Assembly (NCBI GenBank): GCA_937868185.1
Contig: CALMMG010000088.1
Span: forward strand, 1 to 39,370
Length of the DNA stretch: 39,370 bases
Direction: 5' to 3'
Source: an uncultured Pseudomonadota bacterium
GTDB taxonomy: Bacteria; Desulfobacterota; Desulfobulbia; Desulfobulbales; Desulfurivibrionaceae
Positions 15,086 through 22,874 of the stretch are shown here, piece by piece (position 1 is the stretch's first letter; each line of letters starts with the position of its first letter). Under the pieces are notes generated by a model that searched no databases, was not told the DNA's origin, and saw nothing but the letters and a program-made list of their open reading frames with translations. A program made the translations under genes and the position numbers.

Positions 15086-16768
15086 ATGGTTTCCATAGCC
15101 ACCATCGGCCCGGAAGGCTCCCACGCCTGGCAGGCTGCCCGCCAGTTCAATCCAGACGCGACCATCAAGCTTTTCCCTAATTTGACCGCGGTGTTCAAGG
15201 CCTTTGCCGCCCAGGAGACCGATCTGGCCCTGGCACCGGTTTATAACACCCGCGAAGGGCAGGTTAAGGAGTACAGCCGCCTGGTCAAGGGGATGGACAA
15301 GGGGTTCTGGCTGGACAACATCGTCCTGCCGATCCATCTTTCCCTGGGCTCCCTTTCCGCCACCGAACCGATCACCATGCTCCTGGGCAAGAGCGGGGTG
15401 CTGCGGCAATGCGAGGACTACATCACCAGCGTCTATCCCGAGGCAACCCTCACCTCGGTGCATGATCTGGACGCAGCGGTGCGCGATATCAAGGCGCAGG
15501 GGCTTGTCGGCCATGGAGTCATCGAATCGGAAGAGGCGCTGCGCGCCTACGGCCTGACCATCCGCGCCCGAGAGATCGTGCCCCACAATCGAACCCGCTA
15601 CGCGGTGCTAGGCCAAGCCCCGGCCCCCCGCACCGGCTATGACGCGACAACCCTGGTCACCACCCCGATCAAGGACCGGGTAGGCATCCTGGCGGACATT
15701 CTAAACGAGTTCACCAAACGCAGCATCAACCTGATCGACATGCAGACGGAGACCGACCCCCAGAGCCAGAAGCTGCAATTCTTCATCGAGTTTGAAGGGC
15801 ATCTTGCCGACGAGCGGGTCCGGACAGCCATCGACCGCATTGAGCACCAGATCATCCAGGAGCCTGGCTCAGTAAGGGTATTGGGCAGCTTTCCCAGGGT
15901 GGACATGCGGATCAAGCACATCAAGACCTTTGGCTTTATCGGCAGCGGCGACATGAGCCTCTGGTTTGCCGAACGCTTGAAAAGCGAAGGCTACGAAACC
16001 ATAATCACCGGGAGAAAGAGTGCCCTCCGCCCCGAAGCAATGATTCCCCAGGTGGAGGTGGTGGTGATTTGTGTGCCCATCAGCGCCACCCCCGCAGCAA
16101 TCACCGAATATGGCCCCCTGCTGGCTAACAACCAGGGCCTGATCCTGCTGGCGGGCGAGGCGGAAAACGTGCTGCACACCGCTCTGACCCACACCAAGGA
16201 AGGGGTGGAGGTGCTACTGGTCCATAACCTGTGGGGGCCGCAGGCCGCCACGATGAAGGACAAAAACGCCTCGGTGGTCCGCACCGCGCGGAGCGGGGTG
16301 TTGAGCAGCGAGTTCGAGGCCTTCCTTTACAAGCACGGGGCCAAGATCTCCCTCGACGCGCCAGGCCAGCACGACCTGATGATGGGGGTGAGTCAAAAAC
16401 TGCCCACCTCCATCTCGGTGGCCCTGGCCATGGCCCTCAAAGACAACGGGATCCCTCCGGAGGATATCGGCAGCCACGCCACCCTGACCTCGCTCTACTC
16501 CATCCTCTCCATGGCCAGGGTGCATGGCCAGAACCCCAGAACCTATGCCGAGATTTTGGCCACCAGCGGCCAGGGGCGCCGCATCGTCCAGAGCTTTGCT
16601 GAGAACCTTGGCAAAATCACGAAGCTGGCAGAATCCGGCGATATCGAAACACTCTGCGCCATAATCGAGGAAAACCGGCAGTACCTCAGCGAACCTTTTC
16701 TTAAAGACAGAATGCAGCAGGCCCTGGCTGTGGATGCCACCCTGGGTCGGGTGCTCAGCCGCGACTGA
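15086..16768 (+). CDS. Bifunctional prephenate dehydratase-ACT-prephenate dehydrogenase
   Basis: This 560-residue protein fuses the two branches of Phe and Tyr synthesis. Residues 1-180 are a prephenate dehydratase domain, with GPEGSHA at the N-terminus and the catalytic TRF-type motif as TRY (170-172) in HNRTRYAVLG. Residues about 188-265 are an ACT domain (DRVGILADILNEF, SINLIDMQTE), the usual phenylalanine-sensing site. Residues about 280-535 are a TyrA-type dehydrogenase, with the nucleotide-binding motif FIGSGDMSLWFAERL and HNLWGP at 380-385 in place of the usual HPMFGP. No chorismate mutase domain is present, so prephenate must come from a separate enzyme. The ATG follows CAGGTCATC. The domain order is clear; activity of both halves is inferred. 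Confidence 0.9.
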   Translation: MVSIATIGPEGSHAWQAARQFNPDATIKLFPNLTAVFKAFAAQETDLALAPVYNTREGQVKEYSRLVKGMDKGFWLDNIVLPIHLSLGSLSATEPITMLLGKSGVLRQCEDYITSVYPEATLTSVHDLDAAVRDIKAQGLVGHGVIESEEALRAYGLTIRAREIVPHNRTRYAVLGQAPAPRTGYDATTLVTTPIKDRVGILADILNEFTKRSINLIDMQTETDPQSQKLQFFIEFEGHLADERVRTAIDRIEHQIIQEPGSVRVLGSFPRVDMRIKHIKTFGFIGSGDMSLWFAERLKSEGYETIITGRKSALRPEAMIPQVEVVVICVPISATPAAITEYGPLLANNQGLILLAGEAENVLHTALTHTKEGVEVLLVHNLWGPQAATMKDKNASVVRTARSGVLSSEFEAFLYKHGAKISLDAPGQHDLMMGVSQKLPTSISVALAMALKDNGIPPEDIGSHATLTSLYSILSMARVHGQNPRTYAEILATSGQGRRIVQSFAENLGKITKLAESGDIETLCAIIEENRQYLSEPFLKDRMQQALAVDATLGRVLSRD

Positions 16769-16806
16769 TTCCGGCAAAAAAACAACATCCCTTACGAAAA
16801 CAAGCC

Positions 16807-16836
16807 TTGACGTCATATGCGTTTTTTCTTTATGCT
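16807..16836 (+). promoter_or_regulatory. Candidate sigma-70 promoter for the chemoreceptor gene
   Basis: TTGACG (16807-16812) and TATGCT (16831-16836) are 18 bases apart in a T-rich context. Transcription would start near 16843, with a leader of about 57 bases. I saw no sigma-28 flagellar-type promoter instead. Confidence 0.5.
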
Positions 16837-16899
16837 GTAACGTATTCAAATCACTTCATTAAGCCTCACAATGATTAACCCGCTGCGCGGAGGAGACAA

Positions 16900-18510
16900 A
16901 TGGCCATAAAACAGGCAACAATAGGCAAAAAAATCGGCGGTGGATTTGCGGTGGTGCTCTTTCTGACCGCCCTGCTCACCGGCGTCTACCAGTTCGCCCT
17001 CAGCTCGGCCACCTCCACCTTCACCAACCTGCTCGAGGTGGATATGGCCATTGCCGTGCGGGCCAACTCCGCCTTAAACGACCTCAACAAGTGCCGCCGC
17101 TATGAGAAGGACTTCCTCCTCACCGGCAACGAAGGCAAAGCCAAGGAGCAAAAAGACAGTTATTTCAACCTGACTGACGAACTGGACACCATCGAGGCTA
17201 TGGCCAAGAAGGCGAACAAACTGAAGATGATCGAAAATATCGGGACAGTTCGCACCCAAGTGGATATCTATCAGAAAAACTTTGAACTCATCGTCACTGC
17301 CCCTGAATATGAGCGGATGTCCATCGAGCCAAAACTCCGGGAGGCCGCCAAGGCAGCAGAGCCGGTCCTGGAAGAACTTTACAAAAACGTGCAGGACGAG
17401 GCAAACCAGGGCACCGTTACCGCCAAGGAGCGGGCCAAATTTCTCGGCTTGCTGGCCTTGGGCTTAAGTGCCATCGCCTTGATCTCTGGCACGGTGCTGG
17501 CCTTTTTCCTGGGCAAGGGGATTTCTACCACCCTCAAGCAGGTTAGCCGGACCTTAAACGAGGGAGCGGAGCAGGTGGCCGCAGCGGCGGGCGAGGTATC
17601 ATCCTCCAGCCAGACCCTGGCGGAAGGAGCTTCCCAGCAGGCAGCATCGGTGGAAGAAACCTCCGCCTCCCTGGAAGAGGTCGGGGCCATGGTCAAGCAG
17701 GATGCCGAGCATGCCCGGCAGGCCGATGAGCTGATGAAGGAGGCCAACACGGTGATCCTGAGCGCCGATGAATCCATGAAAAAGCTCACCACCTCCATGC
17801 AAGAAATCTCGGCGGCCAGCGCCCAAACCCAGAAGATTGTCAAAACCATCGACGAAATCGCCTTCCAGACCAATCTGCTGGCCTTAAACGCTGCGGTAGA
17901 GGCAGCCAGAGCCGGCGAGGCCGGGGCCGGATTTGCGGTAGTTGCCGACGAGGTTCGTAACCTGGCCATGCGGGCTGCGGAAGCGGCGAAAAACACCTCC
18001 AACCTCATCGAGGGCACGGTACAGAAGGTCAACACCGGCAGCGCCCTGGTCAAGGAAACCAGCGAATCCTTCAATACCGCGGCCGAATCCACCACCCGGA
18101 TCGGCACGATCATCAGCGAGATAGCCGGATCGGCAAGCCAACAGGCCAACGCCGTCACCCAAGTCACCAAGGCCATCCATGAGATTGACACTATAACCCA
18201 GAGCAACGCGGCCGCAGCGGAAGAATCGGCTTCTGCCTCCGAAGAGCTCAACGCCCAAGCAGAAATGATGAAAGGCTCGGTAGGGGATCTGCTGGAAATG
18301 GTGGGCGGAGCGGAAGGTGCAACACAAGCTCAGCCAGATAGCAAAAGGTTGAGACGCCCCCCAACCCCGTCGCAGACCAGCGCCAAAAAACTTACCGCCC
18401 CGGCGAGAAAGGCTCTTCCCCCAGCCCCAAAGAAACAGGCTGCCCTTCCGGCAAGAGGGACAAAGCCCGAGGATATCATCCCTATGGGCGATGACTTTGA
18501 AGATTTTTAA
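16900..18510 (+). CDS. Methyl-accepting chemotaxis protein
   Basis: A 536-residue transmembrane chemoreceptor. Membrane segments lie at about residues 13-33 and 182-204 and enclose a periplasmic, mostly helical ligand-binding region (about 35-180) of the four-helix type, with [14 protein letters not shown]. The cytoplasmic part is one long coiled coil. The strictly conserved hairpin tip is around residues 315-355 ([23 protein letters not shown]). Gln/Glu-rich heptads such as [12 protein letters not shown] are likely methylation sites. A Lys/Pro/Ala-rich flexible tail (about 475-525) ends in DDFEDF, which may be a tether for CheR or CheB. GGAGGA precedes the ATG, and a strong terminator follows at 18660. 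The ligand is unknown. Confidence 0.95.
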   Translation: MAIKQATIGKKIGGGFAVVLFLTALLTGVYQFALSSATSTFTNLLEVDMAIAVRANSALNDLNKCRRYEKDFLLTGNEGKAKEQKDSYFNLTDELDTIEAMAKKANKLKMIENIGTVRTQVDIYQKNFELIVTAPEYERMSIEPKLREAAKAAEPVLEELYKNVQDEANQGTVTAKERAKFLGLLALGLSAIALISGTVLAFFLGKGISTTLKQVSRTLNEGAEQVAAAAGEVSSSSQTLAEGASQQAASVEETSASLEEVGAMVKQDAEHARQADELMKEANTVILSADESMKKLTTSMQEISAASAQTQKIVKTIDEIAFQTNLLALNAAVEAARAGEAGAGFAVVADEVRNLAMRAAEAAKNTSNLIEGTVQKVNTGSALVKETSESFNTAAESTTRIGTIISEIAGSASQQANAVTQVTKAIHEIDTITQSNAAAAEESASASEELNAQAEMMKGSVGDLLEMVGGAEGATQAQPDSKRLRRPPTPSQTSAKKLTAPARKALPPAPKKQAALPARGTKPEDIIPMGDDFEDF

Positions 18511-18659
18511 TTCTCTTTAAAAGAATGGGAACTTTTACAGCGAGAGGAATGTCTTAATATTACAAGCAACGTGAAAACCAAAAGAAATCTCCTCCCCTTG
18601 GTTTCTTTTTCACCTTGTTTCTTCATCCCTCTCTCCTCCTTGCCGCTACACGCGGCACT

Positions 18660-18703
18660 CAGAGGCCATTTCCGCCCCTCCGGAAATGGCCTCTGTTTTT
18701 TTT
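18660..18703 (+). terminator. Intrinsic terminator of the chemoreceptor gene
   Basis: CAGAGGCCATTTCCG (18660-18674) pairs perfectly with CGGAAATGGCCTCTG (18681-18695) across a six-base loop, and eight T follow. This is a textbook rho-independent terminator, 150 bases after the chemoreceptor stop. Confidence 0.93.
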
Positions 18704-18764
18704 ATAAACAAGCTCTTGCGCCTTTTCCCCAATGTTGGCCGTCGCCAGAAAAAACTTTTTATAC

Positions 18765-18794
18765 TTGATAAATATTCCCACAACGTACTATTTT
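18765..18794 (+). promoter_or_regulatory. Candidate promoter for the bacteriohemerythrin gene
   Basis: TTGATA (18765-18770) and TATTTT (18789-18794) are 18 bases apart, downstream of the preceding terminator. Transcription would begin near 18801, about 50 bases before the ATG. The ferredoxin gene could be on the same transcript. Confidence 0.5.
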
Positions 18795-18850
18795 GAATAA
18801 AAATACATTTTTATTCTTTACGACAACAACCACTCGAACAGGAGGAAACA

Positions 18851-19258
18851 ATGGCGCTTTTGACCTGGCAGGACAAGTATTCCGTGGGCATCAAGCAAAT
18901 CGATGACCAGCACAAACAGCTCTTCACCATGATCAACGACTTAAACGATGCTATGCTCGTAGGCAAGGGTAAGGACGCCCTCATGCCGATATTAAACAAG
19001 CTGGCCAGCTACTGCATAAGCCATTTTGCCGTGGAAGAAAAACTTTTTGACACCCACGGATACCCAGAAACCGCTGACCACAAAGAGAAACACTACAAAA
19101 TGAATGCCAAGGTCAAGTCGCTCATCGGAGATGTGCAAAGCGGCAAAAGTACAGTCAGCATCGAGGTGATGAATTTCCTCAAAAACTGGCTGGACAAACA
19201 TATCATGGAAACGGATCAGAAATACGCCCCCTACCTGCAGAGCAAGGGCGTCAAGTAA
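18851..19258 (+). CDS. Bacteriohemerythrin
   Basis: Bacteriohemerythrins bind O2 reversibly at a non-haem di-iron site and serve in oxygen sensing, storage or delivery. The 135-residue protein is a single four-helix domain with every iron ligand visible: His21 (DDQHKQLF), His58 and Glu62 (HFAVEEKLF), His77 and His81 (DHKEKH), and His117 and Asp122 (HIMETD). There is no attached chemoreceptor or GGDEF domain, so it is the stand-alone soluble type. A perfect AGGAGG-like site precedes the ATG. In anaerobes such proteins are often linked to oxygen protection or microaerophilic behaviour. The neighbouring chemoreceptor makes aerotaxis conceivable, but nothing in the sequence shows it. Confidence 0.95.
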   Translation: MALLTWQDKYSVGIKQIDDQHKQLFTMINDLNDAMLVGKGKDALMPILNKLASYCISHFAVEEKLFDTHGYPETADHKEKHYKMNAKVKSLIGDVQSGKSTVSIEVMNFLKNWLDKHIMETDQKYAPYLQSKGVK

Positions 19259-19336
19259 GCGATCCCAGCACAGGGCCGGAGGAGCCAGCCAGCTTCACTC
19301 CCCAGTCCCCTCTCCTCTTACATCTCAGGGGCCCCC

Positions 19337-19534
19337 ATGAACTGCCGGGTAAACATAGATACATACCGCTGCAACAGCTGTGAAACCTGCGTGGTCATCT
19401 GCCCCGAGGTATTTCGGATGAACTCGGCGCTAGAAAAAGCAGAATCCGCCTCCGACACCGTGGCGTGCAGTGAGGCTCTGGACCGGGCTGCAGCCATGTG
19501 CCCAGAAAAATGCATCGAGATTGAACCGGCCTGA
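19337..19534 (+). CDS. Small [4Fe-4S] ferredoxin
   Basis: A 65-residue electron carrier. The cysteines are at 12, 15, 18 and 22 (CNSCETCVVICPEVF), 44, 55 (AAMCPEKC) and 59. In single-cluster ferredoxins of this length the cluster is held by the three Cys of CxxCxxC plus the late CP cysteine, which fits Cys12, 15, 18 and 55. Cys22 and Cys44 match the positions that can form a disulfide in known monocluster ferredoxins. The second half is acidic and has lost a second CxxCxxC. It follows the bacteriohemerythrin gene by 78 bases, possibly on one transcript, and ends at a bidirectional terminator. Its partner enzyme is unknown. Confidence 0.9.
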   Translation: MNCRVNIDTYRCNSCETCVVICPEVFRMNSALEKAESASDTVACSEALDRAAAMCPEKCIEIEPA

Positions 19535-19603
19535 GTCACTGCTGCAGAGGATTTCCTGTATACTCCAGCGTGCTTACCACACAACACCGCCGTTGCGCCA
19601 AAC

Positions 19604-19636
19604 ACAAAAGGCCATCCGGAACGGATGGCCTTTTGT
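19604..19636. terminator. Bidirectional terminator between ferredoxin and hsp20
   Basis: A perfect 15-bp stem is formed by ACAAAAGGCCATCCG (19604-19618) and CGGATGGCCTTTTGT (19622-19636) with a three-base loop. The A/T ends give a short T-run in both directions, fitting the convergent ferredoxin (plus) and hsp20 (minus) genes it separates. Confidence 0.88.
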
Positions 19637-19663
19637 TCATAATCAGACGTCCCAAGGCTTGGT

Positions 19664-20065
19664 TCAGATACCCCGCACTTCAATCCTGCGCGGCTTGGCA
19701 GGCGCGACCTTGGGCAGAACCAGGGTAAGCACCCCATCGGCCATGGTGGCTTGAATCTTTTCCTGATCAATGGTTTCAGCCACTGTGAACTTGCGCAGAT
19801 AATGGCCGGGCTCGAATTCCCGCAAGAGAATGGTTTCTCCTTCGCAGGCAGGGACAGCCATAACACCGCGGATGGTCAGGGTTTCATTTTCCAGCTCTAT
19901 TTCGACCCCTTCCTTGGCAACCCCCGGCATCTCCGCGAGAACATTAACCGCCTCCGCAGTTTCAAAGATATCCACTGCAGGCACATACTGTTTTTCCGGC
20001 TTGGTGGATTCACCTGCCTGCTGCACTTCCTGCTTCTGCTGAACCTGCATTTCTTTTTCCGTCAT
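19664..20065 (-). CDS. Small heat-shock protein (Hsp20/alpha-crystallin)
   Basis: Small heat-shock proteins hold unfolding proteins in solution for refolding by DnaK/ClpB. The 133-residue product has a Gln/Glu/Lys-rich N-terminal arm (about residues 1-27). An alpha-crystallin domain follows, with YVPAVDIFETAEAVNVLAEMPGV, LTIRG and the core motif GVLTLVLPK, and then a short basic tail ending RRIEVRG. I chose the ATG at 20065 because AAAGGAG precedes it; a longer frame back to 20125 runs into the upstream hsp20 gene. It lies 49 bases after the other hsp20 gene and is probably on the same transcript. The tail lacks a clear IxI motif of the usual form (it has IEV), so oligomer contacts may differ. 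Confidence 0.92.
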   Translation of the reverse strand: MTEKEMQVQQKQEVQQAGESTKPEKQYVPAVDIFETAEAVNVLAEMPGVAKEGVEIELENETLTIRGVMAVPACEGETILLREFEPGHYLRKFTVAETIDQEKIQATMADGVLTLVLPKVAPAKPRRIEVRGI

Positions 20066-20114
20066 AATACGTACTCCTTTAAGAAAGCCAGCACATAGCT
20101 GAGTCGAGACTCCC

Positions 20115-20573
20115 TCATCCCACATTGACCTTGATCTGCTTCGGCTTTACCGTCTCTGCCTTGGGAAGAGTTATCGTGATAATTCCCTCTGCAGCCTGTG
20201 CCTCGACCTTGTCCACCTGAACCTTGGTGGGCAAGGTAATGGAACGACTAAACCTTCCGCACTCAAGCTCCCGGCGATGATAGGAGTGTTTTTCATCCGC
20301 CGCACAGGTTTTCCGTTCTCCCCGGATGGTCAAGGTATCACCCTCGATGGCAACCTCCACTTCACTGGCCGGCACTCCGGGAATCTCGGCCCGCACATAA
20401 ATGTGGCTGCTGTCTTCCGAGACGTTCAAGGCAGGAAAAACCGTACCCCCAAAACGTCCACCGGATTCCGGCCCTCCTCCCTGAAAAAGCGCGTCCAACT
20501 CCCTCCGCATCCTTTCAAAATCGGCCCAGGGATTTCTAAACAATTTCTGATCAGCAAATCGTACTATCGCCAT
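20115..20573 (-). CDS. Small heat-shock protein (Hsp20/alpha-crystallin)
   Basis: This is the upstream member of a tandem hsp20 pair. The 152-residue protein starts MAIVRFADQ and has an N-terminal region with NPWADFERMRRELDALF, a common bacterial class-A style start. A glycine-rich linker follows, then the alpha-crystallin domain (PALNVSEDSSHIYVRAEIPGV, LTIRGERK, YHRRELECGRFSRSITLP, GIITITLPK) and a tail ending KQIKVNVG with an IKV motif. The ATG at 20573 has GGGAGGTG upstream; the longer open frame to 20639 adds unrelated residues. Two paralogous Hsp20s in tandem often co-assemble. A promoter-like element and an inverted repeat precede it. Confidence 0.93.
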   Translation of the reverse strand: MAIVRFADQKLFRNPWADFERMRRELDALFQGGGPESGGRFGGTVFPALNVSEDSSHIYVRAEIPGVPASEVEVAIEGDTLTIRGERKTCAADEKHSYHRRELECGRFSRSITLPTKVQVDKVEAQAAEGIITITLPKAETVKPKQIKVNVG

Positions 20574-20639
20574 ATGCACCTCCCTTGAGAAAATGATATA
20601 TAACAACCCGACTTTACACAGCTTATCAGATTTAGCCAC

Positions 20640-20677
20640 AAAATAAGAATCGTTGTCCGCTTGTCAAGGCCGGACAA
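20640..20677 (-). promoter_or_regulatory. Promoter and overlapping inverted repeat upstream of the hsp20 pair
   Basis: On the minus strand TTGACA (20667-20662) and TATTTT (20645-20640) are 16 bases apart, placing the start about 60 bases before the first hsp20. An inverted repeat, TTGTCCG (20653-20659) and CGGACAA (20671-20677), straddles the -35 box and could be a repressor operator. It does not match CIRCE, and I see no CCCCAT-type sigma-32 -10 box. Confidence 0.45.
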
Positions 20678-20743
20678 AATTTTCCACTTAGCCCAGGCGA
20701 GCAGGTCTTGCCCAACCACATCTTACCACAGAGGAAATCATCT

Positions 20744-20772
20744 TTGCGAAACAACGATGATTCTGCTACCAT
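20744..20772 (+). promoter_or_regulatory. Candidate promoter for adk
   Basis: TTGCGA (20744-20749) and TACCAT (20767-20772) are 17 bases apart on the plus strand, about 130 bases before the adk ATG at 20903. It shares the 329-base divergent region 20574-20902 with the hsp20 promoter. The match is modest. Confidence 0.3.
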
Positions 20773-20902
20773 CCCAAACAAAAATCGGGTATATTTGCGA
20801 CCCGGATTCGTGCCGAGACCAGTGGCGTTCCGGCGCCCACCCCCCATTGCGGCCTCATGCCGTCTGTTGCGGGCATACATTCATCGAAACAGGAGAAACA
20901 AC

Positions 20903-21550
20903 ATGAAACTTATTCTTTTAGGCGCACCCGGCGCCGGTAAAGGTACTGTAGCAAAACTGCTCACCGCCATCGACGGCTCGGTACAGATTTCCACCGGCGA
21001 CATTCTCCGCGGCGCGGTTCAGGCCGGCACCCCGCTGGGCAAAGAAGCGGAAGGCTACATGAATCGTGGCGACTTGGTTCCCGACTCGCTGATCATGGGT
21101 ATCATGGAAAATCGCCTCCAGGAGCCCGATTGTGCCAAGGGCTTTTTGCTGGATGGCTTCCCGCGCACCATTCCCCAGGCCGAAGCCTTGACCGCGCTGT
21201 TACAGAAACTCAACATCAAATTGGACATGGTTGCCTCCATCGACGTACCCCGCGATGTGATCTTCGACCGACTCTGCACGAGAAGGACCTGCACCAACCC
21301 TTCTTGTCAGGCGATCTACAACACCAAGAGCAACCCGACCAAGGTAGAAGGCATCTGCGACAAGTGCGGCAGCCCGGCAATCCAACGCGAAGACGAAACC
21401 CAAGAAGCCATCGCCCACCGCTTGGACACTTACAACGAGAAGACCGCACCTCTGGCCGGTTTTTACGAGAAGTCCGGGTTGCTGAAATCCATCGTCGGCA
21501 CCTCCAGCGACGTGGTGGTTGATGCCATCAAGAAACAGCTTGGCCTCTAA
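20903..21550 (+). CDS. adk: Adenylate kinase (zinc-LID type)
   Basis: Adenylate kinase interconverts ATP plus AMP and two ADP. The 215-residue enzyme has the P-loop GAPGAGKGT (residues 7-15), the AMP-binding region ISTGDILR, the FLLDGFPRT motif and a long LID domain. The LID carries four cysteines (Cys130, Cys135, Cys152, Cys155) arranged as C-x4-C and C-x2-C, so it should bind zinc structurally. The first pair is spaced one wider than my recollection of the common form. I chose the ATG at 20903, preceded by CAGGAGA, because the open frame further upstream adds 65 residues unlike any Adk. The 3' end overlaps trmFO. Confidence 0.97.
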   Translation: MKLILLGAPGAGKGTVAKLLTAIDGSVQISTGDILRGAVQAGTPLGKEAEGYMNRGDLVPDSLIMGIMENRLQEPDCAKGFLLDGFPRTIPQAEALTALLQKLNIKLDMVASIDVPRDVIFDRLCTRRTCTNPSCQAIYNTKSNPTKVEGICDKCGSPAIQREDETQEAIAHRLDTYNEKTAPLAGFYEKSGLLKSIVGTSSDVVVDAIKKQLGL

Positions 21551-22874
21551 AATTCCGAAGATTACCATCATCGGCGGCGGCCTCGCGGGAAGCGAGGCCG
21601 CCTGGCAAGCCGCCCAGCGCGGTTGCCAGGTAACGCTGCACGAAATGAAACCGGTACGCTTCAGCCCGGCCCATGAGTTGCCGCAGTTGGCGGAACTGGT
21701 TTGCAGCAACTCCCTGCGCTCCGCCGATGTCTCTTCCGCCGTGGGTTTGCTTAAAGAAGAGATGCGCCGCCTGGGCTCCCTGATCATGACCGCCGCCGAC
21801 CAGACCCAGGTTCCGGCCGGCCGAGCCCTGGCCGTGGACCGCGAACTTTTTGCCAAGTTTGTCACCGAAAAAATCGAAAGCCATCCGGCCATCACCGTGG
21901 TCCGAGAGGAAGTCACCGAACTTCCCCCTGCCGGGAACTGGCCGCTCATCCTAGCCTCCGGCCCGCTCACCTCGGCACCGCTTGCCGCAGCTCTGGCCCA
22001 ACTCACTGGGGAAGAGCATCTGGCCTTTTACGACGCCATCGCCCCCATCGTTGCCGCCGACTCCCTGGACATGTCCATCATCTACCGGGCCTCCCGCTAT
22101 GATGACGGGCCGGGCGACTATCTGAACTGCCCCATGAACCGCGACGAATACGCAACCTTTATCGAGGCCATGCGTTCCGCAGACAAGGTGCCGCTCAAGG
22201 AATTCGAGGAACAAAAATACTTTGAAGGGTGTCTTCCCATCGAGGTTATGATGGAACGCGGCGAGAATACCCTCCGCTTCGGCCCCATGAAACCGGTGGG
22301 ATTGCCCGACCCGCGTACCGGCCGCGATCCGTACGCCGTGGTCCAGCTTCGCATGGAGAAGAAAGATGGTCTGCTCTACAACTTGGTGGGCTTTCAGACC
22401 AAGCTGACCTACAAAGCCCAGCAGGAAGTGTTCCGGTTGATTCCGGGCATGGCCCAGGCAGAATTCGCCCGGCTCGGCAGCATTCACCGCAACACCTTTG
22501 TTTGCGGACCCAAGGTGCTGCTCCCCAGCCTGCAAGTAAAAAAACGACCCGATCTCCTGCTGGCCGGGCAAATAACCGGAGTGGAGGGGTATGTGGAGTC
22601 CACGGCCATGGGTTTACTGGCCGGGATCAACGCGGTGCGTCTGGCCCATGAACAACCGGCTCTTGACCTACCCAACAATACCGCCATGGGCGCTTTAGTC
22701 GGTCACCTGACCAACACCGACCCCAAACATTTCCAGCCCTCCAACATCAACTTCGGCCTTTTCCCGGCCTGGGAGACGAAGCTCCCCAAAAAACTGCGAG
22801 GACAACACCGTGCAGAAACAGCCCTGGCTTCCCTCAAACAGTTCTGCGACGCAGAAAAGCTGGAACCGGCTTAA
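21522..22874 (+). CDS. trmFO: tRNA (uracil-5-)-methyltransferase TrmFO (folate/FAD-dependent)
   Basis: TrmFO makes 5-methyluridine at position 54 of tRNA with methylenetetrahydrofolate and FADH2, unlike the SAM enzyme TrmA. The protein is about 450 residues. The N-terminal FAD-binding motif is [16 protein letters not shown], followed by the family signatures [10 protein letters not shown] and [14 protein letters not shown] (the latter holding the Cys implicated in catalysis in Bacillus) and, near the end, the second nucleotide-binding segment [18 protein letters not shown] place the start at the ATG 21522, which overlaps adk by 29 bases. A TTG three codons later in the KIPK context or one codon earlier is possible, and no clear ribosome binding site decides it. 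Confidence 0.95.
   Translation: MPSRNSLASKIPKITIIGGGLAGSEAAWQAAQRGCQVTLHEMKPVRFSPAHELPQLAELVCSNSLRSADVSSAVGLLKEEMRRLGSLIMTAADQTQVPAGRALAVDRELFAKFVTEKIESHPAITVVREEVTELPPAGNWPLILASGPLTSAPLAAALAQLTGEEHLAFYDAIAPIVAADSLDMSIIYRASRYDDGPGDYLNCPMNRDEYATFIEAMRSADKVPLKEFEEQKYFEGCLPIEVMMERGENTLRFGPMKPVGLPDPRTGRDPYAVVQLRMEKKDGLLYNLVGFQTKLTYKAQQEVFRLIPGMAQAEFARLGSIHRNTFVCGPKVLLPSLQVKKRPDLLLAGQITGVEGYVESTAMGLLAGINAVRLAHEQPALDLPNNTAMGALVGHLTNTDPKHFQPSNINFGLFPAWETKLPKKLRGQHRAETALASLKQFCDAEKLEPA

Larger units (their letters stand above)
18511..18850. other. Intergenic region between the chemoreceptor and bacteriohemerythrin genes
   Basis: These 340 bases contain the chemoreceptor terminator (18660-18703) and a promoter-like pair for the next gene (18765-18794). 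The AT-rich sequence before 18851 ends in a strong ribosome binding site (AGGAGG). The open frame 18571-18768 spans the terminator and shows no protein features, so it is not called. Confidence 0.6.
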
